Part shown: positions 1 to 6,564 of the stretch, piece after piece
How positions within the stretch are numbered: position 1 is the stretch's first letter
How the letters are laid out: every line of letters begins with the position of its first letter
From: Pseudomonadota bacterium
GTDB taxonomy: Bacteria; Pseudomonadota; Gammaproteobacteria; Xanthomonadales; Xanthomonadaceae
Assembly (NCBI GenBank): GCA_025355485.1
Contig: JANXZP010000028.1
Coordinates: 1-16,600, forward strand
Direction: 5' to 3'
DNA: 16,600 nucleotides
The notes under the pieces: generated by a model
What the model was told of the DNA's origin: nothing
The model's database searches: none
What the model saw: only the letters and a program-made list of their open reading frames with translations
Translations under genes and position numbers: made by a program

Positions 1-608
1 TGCACGCGGAAGAATTCCACGTCCACTTCCGGCACATTGACCGACACCACCGGCAGACCGCGCGAATCGCGCGCGGGCAGCACGCTGCCCTGCGATGCGA
101 AACCGACGACCGGATCGAGCGGTCCGGTATAGACCTCGCGCACGATGTCTGCGCCGAGCGTGTTGCCGTCGGCAGCGGCGAGCTTGCCGCCGATCTTCAC
201 GGTGTATTTCTGCGCGGGCTGCACGTATGGGAAGCGCAGCACCTTGCCGCCCTCGTCGAGCGACCAGCTGCCCTTGACCGCCGCGCCGTTCGCATCGGTC
301 ACGCTGAGCAGGTCGTCGAAACTCTGCGAGCCGACGATCGGGCGGGTGAACTCCAGCGCGATCGCGAGTTGCTCACTGTTCTTGCTATCCGGATACGCCG
401 ACAGCAACGCAAATCCCTTCGGCACCGCACGCGCATCGATCGCCTGCTGTGTGCCGCCCTGCACCGCAGGCACGGCGTTGCCGTTCTGCTTGCAGCCGCC
501 GAGCAACGCGAGCGCGACCAGCAACGCGGCGATGCAGACGTGCGACGCGCGCGTCCACGAACAATCGAAACCGTCGAAATCGACAGACCAGACCGTAACT
601 GCGCGCAT
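1..608 (-). CDS. Bacterial alpha-2-macroglobulin family lipoprotein, N-terminal part (runs off window)
   Basis: Only the first 202 codons are visible; the gene continues past the left edge. The start is ATG at 608, preceded by GGGGAGAG (613-620). A 39-residue leader ends in a lipobox (LGGC, Cys39), so the product is probably a lipoprotein. The mature part fits the first macroglobulin-like domains of the YfhM-type family. The segment around residues 171-202 (GFASQGSVLPA, then RGLPVVSVNV and DVEFFRV) is the family's characteristic MG motif. Family members are about 1,600 residues, so roughly an eighth is present. They act in the periplasm as broad protease traps and are often paired with the penicillin-binding protein PbpC, whose gene would lie outside the window. 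The thioester motif cannot be checked here. The pre-Cys leader is longer than usual, but no other start with a good ribosome site is apparent. It lies downstream of a secreted protease and a pseudoprotease. Confidence 0.85.
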   Translation of the reverse strand, partial: MRAVTVWSVDFDGFDCSWTRASHVCIAALLVALALLGGCKQNGNAVPAVQGGTQQAIDARAVPKGFALLSAYPDSKNSEQLAIALEFTRPIVGSQSFDDLLSVTDANGAAVKGSWSLDEGGKVLRFPYVQPAQKYTVKIGGKLAAADGNTLGADIVREVYTGPLDPVVGFASQGSVLPARDSRGLPVVSVNVPEVDVEFFRV

Positions 609-631
609 CGTTCTCTCCCCGAGATGCGCGC

Positions 632-637
632 AGTATA
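632..637 (-). promoter_or_regulatory. Candidate -10 element of the alpha-2-macroglobulin gene
   Basis: On the minus strand the hexamer is TATACT, five of six matches to the sigma-70 -10 consensus. It lies about 24 nt upstream of the ATG at 608, so the transcript would start near 625 and carry a short leader holding the GGGGAGAG ribosome site. A TCGACA sequence lies upstream but only about 14 nt away, so the -35 element is unconvincing. This is a pattern call only. Confidence 0.4.
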
Positions 638-672
638 GAGCGCGCGGACGATGTCGAACGCGGCTTGTCGAG

Positions 673-688
673 GTTCGCGCGCGCGAAC
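673..688. promoter_or_regulatory. Perfect 16-bp palindrome upstream of the alpha-2-macroglobulin promoter
   Basis: GTTCGCGCGCGCGAAC is identical on both strands. It sits about 36 bp upstream of the candidate -10 element in the 135-bp spacer between the pseudoprotease stop and the alpha-2-macroglobulin start. That position would suit an operator or activator site. The core is ten alternating C/G bases, which can also arise by chance in GC-rich DNA. No regulator can be named. Confidence 0.35.
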
Positions 689-701
689 GCAAACGCGACG
701 G

Positions 702-725
702 AAACCGGTCAGTTAGCGCCGGTTT
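702..725 (-). terminator. Weak candidate terminator after the pseudoprotease gene
   Basis: An inverted repeat AAACCGG / CCGGTTT (7-bp stem, 10-nt loop) begins 18 bases past the TAA stop of the pseudoprotease. On the transcript the A-rich arm comes first and the stem ends in UUU, as in a short intrinsic terminator. Only four pairs are G-C, so it is weak. A second CCGGTTT copy at 739-745 could compete for the same AAACCGG arm. Confidence 0.3.
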
Positions 726-753
726 AGTTCTTCTTCCGCCGGTTTATTTCTTC
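718..753. repeat. Tandem near-duplicate across the end of the pseudoprotease gene
   Basis: The 16-mer at 718-733 (GCCGGTTTAGTTCTTC) recurs at 738-753 with one change (GCCGGTTTATTTCTTC), a period of 20 bases. The second copy contains the last codons (Lys-Lys) and the TAA stop of the pseudoprotease gene; the first lies just beyond it. This looks like a small tandem duplication over the stop codon. Confidence 0.6.
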
Positions 754-1697
754 GGAGGAGCGGCGTCCGGTGCTGCGTCCTTGGCGGTCGTATTCGGCGC
801 AGGCGCCGGCTGGACAGCCTTGTGAGCGGACGGTACCGGCTTGGCATCGGACGCCGGTTCGGCATCGTCGCCATCGGTCGATTTCACCACCGGCAACACC
901 GAAGCCTGCGCGGTCACGCGGCCGATCCGATCGGCCGGAATCATGGTCAGCACCAGGTCGCCGTAATCCATGCCGATGCCGCCCGACGAAGAACGCGTGC
1001 GCATCATGCCGCCCAGATCGACGTCGACGAAGCCGGCCGGCTTGCCGTCGCCATCGAACGCCAGGCCCGGCGCGCCTTCGATCAGCCAAGTGTGGCGCGG
1101 CACCATGGTTTCGCCGAGCACATAGCCGGCGCGCACGATCGGCACGCTGCCGAATTGATCCGAGGTGCGCATCACCGTGTAGAGCTGGGTGCCGACGACG
1201 ACCTTGGCCGCGTCGCCGAAATCGACGAAGGGCAATTTCCCTTTCGGATGGCGCAGGCGCAGCCATGCCAACCCGAGTTCGGTATCGCGGGTGACCAGGT
1301 CGGCCGGCAACCATTCCTCGCTGCCTGCCAGGCGTACGCGGAACTGCCCCGACTTCGCGGTCGGCGTGCCGCCACTGGCATCGCCGCGCCCGAACGCCGA
1401 AAGATCGAGACTGACCACGCGACCCGGCACCAGGACCAGGCCGTCGGCCGATACCAGCGTGCCCTGGGTCTGGCCTTCCTGCTGGCGCTCGCTGCCCATT
1501 CCGGACAGCGACATCACGAACTTGACCGGCACCGCGGTGTCGCCGCGCCGCTGTATCACCTGCTTGAACTGATGCTCGTTGTCGTCCGCGCTGGACGGGG
1601 GCACCGCAGCGTGACTGATCGTCGGTAACAGCACGCAGCACAACGCCGTCGCTGCGAAAAAACGGAACGCTTTGCGCATCACGGTCGGATGTGTCAC
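744..1697 (-). CDS. Secreted trypsin-fold pseudoprotease (S1C-like, catalytic triad lost)
   Basis: The protein has 317 residues from GTG at 1697. That start overlaps the TGA of the upstream protease as GTGA and has AGGAGAAG five bases ahead; an ATG at 1679 is the alternative. A signal peptide spans about residues 1-30 (cleavage near TISHA). Residues 79-96 (GTLVSADGLVLVPGRVVS) align without gaps to the neighbour's GTVISPQGYIVTNAHVVE, with Arg93 in place of the catalytic His. In RDTELGLAWL, Gly142 replaces the catalytic Asp of the neighbour's EDTLSDLAVL. At residues 208-224, APG runs straight into LAFDGDGKPAGF, so the GNSGG loop with the serine is missing. No PDZ domain is visible; the tail (about 270-317) is Ala/Pro/Lys-rich and probably disordered. 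It cannot be a classical serine protease. A scaffold, regulator or substrate adaptor for the upstream enzyme is inferred. Confidence 0.75.
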   Translation of the reverse strand: MTHPTVMRKAFRFFAATALCCVLLPTISHAAVPPSSADDNEHQFKQVIQRRGDTAVPVKFVMSLSGMGSERQQEGQTQGTLVSADGLVLVPGRVVSLDLSAFGRGDASGGTPTAKSGQFRVRLAGSEEWLPADLVTRDTELGLAWLRLRHPKGKLPFVDFGDAAKVVVGTQLYTVMRTSDQFGSVPIVRAGYVLGETMVPRHTWLIEGAPGLAFDGDGKPAGFVDVDLGGMMRTRSSSGGIGMDYGDLVLTMIPADRIGRVTAQASVLPVVKSTDGDDAEPASDAKPVPSAHKAVQPAPAPNTTAKDAAPDAAPPKK

Positions 1698-3796
1698 GGA
1701 GACTTCTCCTGTAACCAACTGCGGTCAAGGAACAGAAGACGCACTTCGGCACCGCGCACGACACGGAACGAAATCGCCTGCGAATGCGATGCCAGCGCTA
1801 GCGCGAGCGCGGCGCTGAAGCCGTCGAGATCGGGCGTCGGATGGTCGTCGAGCGCGAGCACGATATCGCCGCCCTTGATGTGCGCCAGCCCGCCCGGCCC
1901 GCCGCTTTCCACGCTGTCGATGTACACGCCACTCTGGTCCGTCGTCAGGTGCCGCGCGACGCGATCGTAGAAACTCAGTTCGCGCGCAGAGATGCGCAGC
2001 TTCGATACGCGCAGCGTCTTGAGTCCCGATGCCTCGACCGGCGATGCGGCGAGCTTGACGTCGATCACGCTCGCGTGGCTATCGCGCTGGATGCCGAACT
2101 TCGCCGGCAGGCCGACTTCGAGCTCGCGCACGGCATGGTCGAATTCGTCCGAGTTGTTGTCGCTGCCCGGCTTCATCGGCTTGCCGTTGATCGTGGTGAC
2201 CACGTCGCCGATTTTCGCGCCCGCGGCGCCGAGCGGGCTGCCCGGATACACGCGGCTGATCCGGTAACCCGGCGCGCCTTCGCCGAAGGCGGTCGCGAGC
2301 GAAGTAGTCACCGGCTGCACTTCCACACCGGCCCATGCATTCGGCAATTCGGGCAGCGGCGTGTGCGAGCGGTCGCCATAACTCGGCAGCAAGGTGGTCA
2401 GCAGGTCCTCGCCCTGGCGCTGGAAGCCGATCAGCAGCGGCGCGATCTTCGCCGGCTTGTCCAGCCATGGCTTCAGGTCGTCGGGTTTGCTTACCGGCTT
2501 GCCGGCGACGGTACGCAACACGTCGCCCGATTGCAGCGCCGGGCGCGCGTTCGCCGCCGGACCGCCGGGGCGCATGCCGGTCAGCAGCAAGCCTTCGTTG
2601 AAGTCCAGGCCGCGCTTGCGCGCCATCGGTGGGGTGAGTTCGCGCATCGAGATGCCGAACGGTGTGTATCCGGATTCCGCGCTGCTCTCACGCGGATACG
2701 GCGCGGTCGCGAGTTTGACCTCGGATCGCTTGCCGTCGCGTTCGATGCCGAGCGCGATCGTGCCGCCGACCTTCAACTGGGCGATGTCGCGTTGCAGGCC
2801 GGGCACATCGATCGGCTGCGGCGCATTCACCGCGTGTCCGTCCATCGTCAGCAACAGGTCGCCCGCGCGCAGGCCCGCTTTTTCCGCAGGCGAGTCGCGA
2901 TCGATCGCATTGAGCAGCACGCCGCTGGTGAAATTGGTGCCCTTCAGCGAGCGCAAGCGGAAGCCGAGATAGGCGCGCGGCACCTTGTGATTCTGGATCA
3001 GTGCATCGACCACGCGCGCGGCGTCGGGTCCGGGGATCGCGAACGCGAGATCGCCGCCGAACACCATGCCCCGCGCGTTCACGCCGACGATGCGGCCGTT
3101 CGCATCCACCAGCGGGCCGCCGGAATTGCCGGGCGCGATCGCGGCGTCGTGCTGGATCCACGAGTAATAACGTCCGGTCGGCAGGTCGGGGCCGAGGCTG
3201 TCTTCGTAATCGGCCTCGTCGTCGAACAGCGACACCAGCAGGCGGTGCGGATTGTTGACCACGCCGGCGCTCATCGAATTGGACAAGCCCCACGGCGCGC
3301 CCATCGCGAGCACGGTGTCGCCCGCCTGCAAATCATTCACGCTCGCGAACTCTGCGTGCTTGAACACCTCGGGTTTGTTCGGCTGCGCCTGCAGCACGGC
3401 GAGATCGGACAGGGTGTCTTCGCCGATCAGCTTCGCCGGCAGTTCATGGCCATCGGCGAACACGACGCGGAACGCCTTGCCCTTCTCGACCACGTGCGCA
3501 TTGGTGACAATGTAGCCCTGCGGCGAGATCACCGTGCCGCTGCCGCTGGACACGCTGAGCGTGGGTTCGCCCTGCTCGAAGTTCTGGCTGACAGTGAGGA
3601 TGCTGACCACGTACGGCAGCACCGCATCGCGCGCCGCAGCGATCCGGCTGCCGGCGGTTTCCGGCACCGCTGCCGCGGATGCACCCGCACTGCGTGCCGG
3701 CGTCGGCGCCAGCGCTTCGGGCGGAATGGCCCATGCGATTCCTGGGATCGCGATCGACATCAACAACGAGTAGTGCCACGCACGCATCCGCGTCAT
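1694..3796 (-). CDS. Exported trypsin-like serine protease with multiple PDZ modules (HtrA/S1C type)
   Basis: The protein has 700 residues from ATG at 3796, which has AAGGA six bases ahead (3803-3807); frames upstream of it lack this. Residues 1-23 form a signal peptide (ends AWA). The trypsin-like domain (about 50-270) has His101 in VTNAHVV, Asp131 in TLSDLAVL and Ser225 in APGNSGGPLVD, so the triad is intact. Four PDZ-like modules follow at about 275-365, 380-465, 490-580 and 600-690; the first and third are clearest (SPAEKAGLRAGDLLL; SPLGAAGAKIGDVV). Classical DegP/DegQ have about 450-475 residues and two PDZ domains, so this is a longer architecture. The likely role is periplasmic protein quality control or regulated cleavage. 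It begins 28 nt after gyrA and its stop overlaps the start of a catalytically dead paralogue, so the pair is probably co-produced. The count of four PDZ modules is by eye. Confidence 0.88.
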   Translation of the reverse strand: MTRMRAWHYSLLMSIAIPGIAWAIPPEALAPTPARSAGASAAAVPETAGSRIAAARDAVLPYVVSILTVSQNFEQGEPTLSVSSGSGTVISPQGYIVTNAHVVEKGKAFRVVFADGHELPAKLIGEDTLSDLAVLQAQPNKPEVFKHAEFASVNDLQAGDTVLAMGAPWGLSNSMSAGVVNNPHRLLVSLFDDEADYEDSLGPDLPTGRYYSWIQHDAAIAPGNSGGPLVDANGRIVGVNARGMVFGGDLAFAIPGPDAARVVDALIQNHKVPRAYLGFRLRSLKGTNFTSGVLLNAIDRDSPAEKAGLRAGDLLLTMDGHAVNAPQPIDVPGLQRDIAQLKVGGTIALGIERDGKRSEVKLATAPYPRESSAESGYTPFGISMRELTPPMARKRGLDFNEGLLLTGMRPGGPAANARPALQSGDVLRTVAGKPVSKPDDLKPWLDKPAKIAPLLIGFQRQGEDLLTTLLPSYGDRSHTPLPELPNAWAGVEVQPVTTSLATAFGEGAPGYRISRVYPGSPLGAAGAKIGDVVTTINGKPMKPGSDNNSDEFDHAVRELEVGLPAKFGIQRDSHASVIDVKLAASPVEASGLKTLRVSKLRISARELSFYDRVARHLTTDQSGVYIDSVESGGPGGLAHIKGGDIVLALDDHPTPDLDGFSAALALALASHSQAISFRVVRGAEVRLLFLDRSWLQEKSP
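1703..1710 (-). promoter_or_regulatory. Ribosome binding site that fixes the GTG start of the pseudoprotease
   Basis: AGGAGAAG lies inside the last codons of the upstream protease gene, five bases before GTG at 1697. Together with the GTGA stop/start overlap it indicates translational coupling. It is too far (23 bases) from the in-frame ATG at 1679, which argues for the GTG start. Confidence 0.6.
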
Positions 3797-3824
3797 TCGC
3801 GATCCTTGTCCGGTTCTTGAAAGA

Positions 3825-6425
3825 TTATGCAGGAGGCGCCGCACCATCGCCGGCTTCGGCTGGCGGCTGGTCTTCGGGCCCGTCGATCGCGGTCAGCGCG
3901 TCAACCCGCTGCAACGCGATCAGCTTCTCGCCATCGCCCACGCGCATCAGGGTCACGCCCTGGGTGTTGCGGCCGACCTGCGAGACTTCCGACGCGCGCG
4001 TGCGCACCAAAGTTCCCTTGTCGGAGATCAGCAGGATCTCGTGCTGGTCGGACAGCTGGATCGCGCCAACCAGCGCGCCGTTGCGCGCGCTCGCCGCGAG
4101 CGCGATCACGCCCTGCGTGCCGCGGCCCTTGCGCGGATACGCCTCGACCTGGGTGCGCTTGCCAAAACCGTTCTCACTCGCCGTCAGGATGTCGCCGTCG
4201 CCGTCGACCACGATCAGGCTCTGCACCTGCGCATCAGCGGCAAGGCGGATGCCGCGCACGCCATGCGCGGTGCGGCCCATCGAGCGCACCGCATCTTCCG
4301 CGAAGCGCACGGCCTTGCCGTTAGACGCGAACAGCATCACGTCGCGGGTGCCATCGGTGAGCTGCACGTCGACGAGGCCATCGCCTTCGTCGAGATCGAT
4401 CGCGCGAATGCCGGTCGTGCGTGGCCGCGAATAATCCGACAACGGCGTTTTCTTGACGGTGCCCGCGCGCGTTGCGAAGAACACGTAACGGTCGTCGGCG
4501 AACTCGCGCACCGGCAATACCGCCTGCACCTGCTCGCCCGCTTCCAGCGGCAGCCAGTTGACGATCGGCCGGCCGCGCGAACCCGGACTCGCATCGGGCA
4601 ACTGGTAGACCTTGAGCCAGAACACGCGGCCTGCGCTGGTGAATGTGAGCAGTGTGTCGTGGGTGTTCGCGATCCACAGCCGATCGACGAAATCCTCGTC
4701 CTTGACCGTGGTCGCCGAGCGCCCACGCCCACCGCGTTTCTGCGCGCGATACGCACTGACTGGCTGGCGCTTGGCGTAACCGGTGTGCGAGAGCGTGACG
4801 ACCACGTCTTCCGGCACGATCAGGTCGAGGATGTCGAGGTCTTCCTGGCTCGCGCGGATCTCGGTGCGGCGCGCGTCGCCGAATTCTTCCTTGATGTTCG
4901 CGAGTTCGGTACGGATCACCGCGAGCAGGCGATCCGGGTTTTCGAGGATGTCGATGAGACCACGGATGGTGTCGAGCAGCGTGCGGTATTCATCGGTGAG
5001 TTTGTCCTGCTCCAGCCCGGTCAGGCGGTTCAGGCGCATCTCGAGGATTTCCTTCGCCTGCGTTTCGGACAGTTGATAACCATCGGCATGCAGGCCGAAC
5101 GCACGGTCCAGTTCCTCGGGTCGCGATGCATCCGCGCCCGCACTCGCAAGCAAGGCGCCGACAAGACCCGGTTCCCAACGTCGCGACTGCAAACGTTCGC
5201 GTGCGACCTGCGGATTTTCCGAGGTCTTGATCAGTTCGATCATCTCGTCGATGTTCGCCAGCGCGACGGTCAGGCCTTCGAGGATATGCGCACGCGAACG
5301 CGCCTTGCGCAGCTCGAAGATCGTGCGCCGCGTAACCACTTCGCGGCGATGCCGAACGAACGCTTCGAGCATGTCCTTGAGGTTCAGCAGGCGCGGCCGG
5401 CCATCGACCAGCGCGACCATGTTGATGCCGAACGTGACCTGCATCTGGGTCTGCTGGTAGAGGTTGTTGAGCAGCACTTCGGCCGACTCGCCGCGCTTGA
5501 GTTCGATGTAGATGCGCATCCCGTCCTTGTCGGACTCGTCGCGCAAACCGTCGGGCGCGATGCCTTCGATCTTCTTGTCCTTGTGCAGTTCGGCGATCGA
5601 CTGGATCAGCCGCGCCTTGTTCACCTGATAGGGCAACTCGGTGACGATGATCGATTCGCGACCGTTGGATTCGTCCACCTCGATCTCGGTGCGCGCGCGC
5701 AGCAACACGCGGCCACGACCGGTGTGGTAGGCCGCGTGGATGCCCGCAGCACCGTTGATGATGCCGGCAGTCGGGAAATCAGGGCCGGGCACATGCCGCA
5801 TCAGGCCGTCGATGCCGATCTCCGGATCGTCGATCAACGCAACAACAGCGTCGATGATTTCCGAGAGGTTGTGCGGCGGGATATTCGTCGCCATGCCGAC
5901 CGCGATGCCGGCCGAACCGTTCACCAGCAGGTTCGGGAAACGCGACGGCATCACCTTCGGCTCGAATTCCTTTTCATCGTAGTTCGGCTGGAAATCGACG
6001 GTGTCCTTGTCGATGTCGGCCATCAGCTCGTGGGTGAGCTTGGACATGCGCGCTTCGGTGTAACGCATCGCGGCCGCTGAATCGCCGTCGACCGAACCGA
6101 AGTTGCCCTGCCCGTCCACCAGCAGGTAGCGCAGCGAGAACGGCTGCGCCATGCGCACGAGCGTGTCGTAAACGGATTGGTCGCCGTGCGGATGGAACTT
6201 GCCGATCACGTCGCCGACGATGCGCGCGGACTTGTAGTACGGCTTGTTGCTGTGCGCACCCAGTTCGCTCATCGCATACAGCACGCGACGGTGAACCGGC
6301 TTGAGTCCATCGCGCACGTCGGGCAGCGCACGCCCGACGATCACGCTCATCGCGTAGTCGAGATAGCTCTTGCGCATCTCGTCTTCGAGATTGACGGGGA
6401 TGATTTCCTTGGCGTGTTCGGTCAT
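3825..6425 (-). CDS. gyrA: DNA gyrase subunit A
   Basis: The protein has 866 residues, close to the 875 of E. coli GyrA. It is the breakage-reunion subunit of the A2B2 gyrase that introduces negative supercoils. The start MTEHAKEII at 6425 matches the family N-terminus; a start at 6437 would add four residues and has no ribosome site. Numbering matches E. coli: the catalytic tyrosine is Tyr122 in AMRYTE. The quinolone-determining loop reads HPHGDQSVYD, with Gln83 and Ser84 in place of Ser83 and Ala84, and Asp87 kept. The winged-helix and tower region is followed near residue 560 by a GyrA box (QKRGGRGR) and the DNA-wrapping beta-pinwheel domain. The tail is short and mildly acidic. mtnA lies 139 nt upstream, as in pseudomonads. 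A protease gene lies 28 nt downstream where serC is found in many relatives. Confidence 0.98.
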   Translation of the reverse strand: MTEHAKEIIPVNLEDEMRKSYLDYAMSVIVGRALPDVRDGLKPVHRRVLYAMSELGAHSNKPYYKSARIVGDVIGKFHPHGDQSVYDTLVRMAQPFSLRYLLVDGQGNFGSVDGDSAAAMRYTEARMSKLTHELMADIDKDTVDFQPNYDEKEFEPKVMPSRFPNLLVNGSAGIAVGMATNIPPHNLSEIIDAVVALIDDPEIGIDGLMRHVPGPDFPTAGIINGAAGIHAAYHTGRGRVLLRARTEIEVDESNGRESIIVTELPYQVNKARLIQSIAELHKDKKIEGIAPDGLRDESDKDGMRIYIELKRGESAEVLLNNLYQQTQMQVTFGINMVALVDGRPRLLNLKDMLEAFVRHRREVVTRRTIFELRKARSRAHILEGLTVALANIDEMIELIKTSENPQVARERLQSRRWEPGLVGALLASAGADASRPEELDRAFGLHADGYQLSETQAKEILEMRLNRLTGLEQDKLTDEYRTLLDTIRGLIDILENPDRLLAVIRTELANIKEEFGDARRTEIRASQEDLDILDLIVPEDVVVTLSHTGYAKRQPVSAYRAQKRGGRGRSATTVKDEDFVDRLWIANTHDTLLTFTSAGRVFWLKVYQLPDASPGSRGRPIVNWLPLEAGEQVQAVLPVREFADDRYVFFATRAGTVKKTPLSDYSRPRTTGIRAIDLDEGDGLVDVQLTDGTRDVMLFASNGKAVRFAEDAVRSMGRTAHGVRGIRLAADAQVQSLIVVDGDGDILTASENGFGKRTQVEAYPRKGRGTQGVIALAASARNGALVGAIQLSDQHEILLISDKGTLVRTRASEVSQVGRNTQGVTLMRVGDGEKLIALQRVDALTAIDGPEDQPPAEAGDGAAPPA

Positions 6426-6452
6426 TCCGGGATCCATTTTCGACGGCCAGAA

Positions 6453-6483
6453 GCACCCCGGCGGAGAAGCCGCCAGCGGGTGC
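6453..6483 (-). promoter_or_regulatory. Stem-loop in the gyrA leader
   Basis: On the minus strand GCACCC and GGCGG pair with CCGCC and GGGTGC around a CTTCT loop, with a small internal bulge. This makes about 11 mostly G-C pairs ending 27 bases before the gyrA ATG. No T-run follows, so it is not a standard terminator. It lies between the candidate promoter and the start codon, where it could affect translation, stability or attenuation. Its function is unknown. Confidence 0.45.
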
Positions 6484-6498
6484 GTTCAAGAAACGGAA

Positions 6499-6507
6499 AT
6501 GATAGCA
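6499..6507 (-). promoter_or_regulatory. Candidate extended -10 promoter of gyrA
   Basis: TGCTATCAT on the minus strand gives the TGN extension plus TATCAT, five of six matches to the -10 consensus. It lies between the mtnA stop and the gyrA start, with an expected transcript start near 6492 and a leader of about 67 nt. No good -35 hexamer is seen, which is tolerated at extended -10 promoters. Confidence 0.45.
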
Positions 6508-6564
6508 GAAATGCGCGTTTCAGAGGACACGGACACGCCGGAAAAACATGCGCGAAACAGGCAC

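Noticed and set aside
145..825. 226-codon plus-strand frame over the macroglobulin N-terminus
   Set aside because: The minus-strand frame has a ribosome site, lipobox and family motifs; this one has none.
744..1697. Treating the second protease-like gene as a decayed pseudogene
   Set aside because: The frame is uninterrupted, the start is coupled with a good ribosome site, and the signal peptide is intact, so a maintained non-catalytic protein fits better.
1841..3820. 659-codon plus-strand open frame opposite the protease
   Set aside because: Antisense to a gene with an intact catalytic triad; composition is Arg/His/Ala-rich and featureless.
4041..6080. 679-codon plus-strand open frame opposite gyrA
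   Set aside because: Entirely antisense to gyrA, no ribosome site or recognisable motif; a codon-bias shadow.
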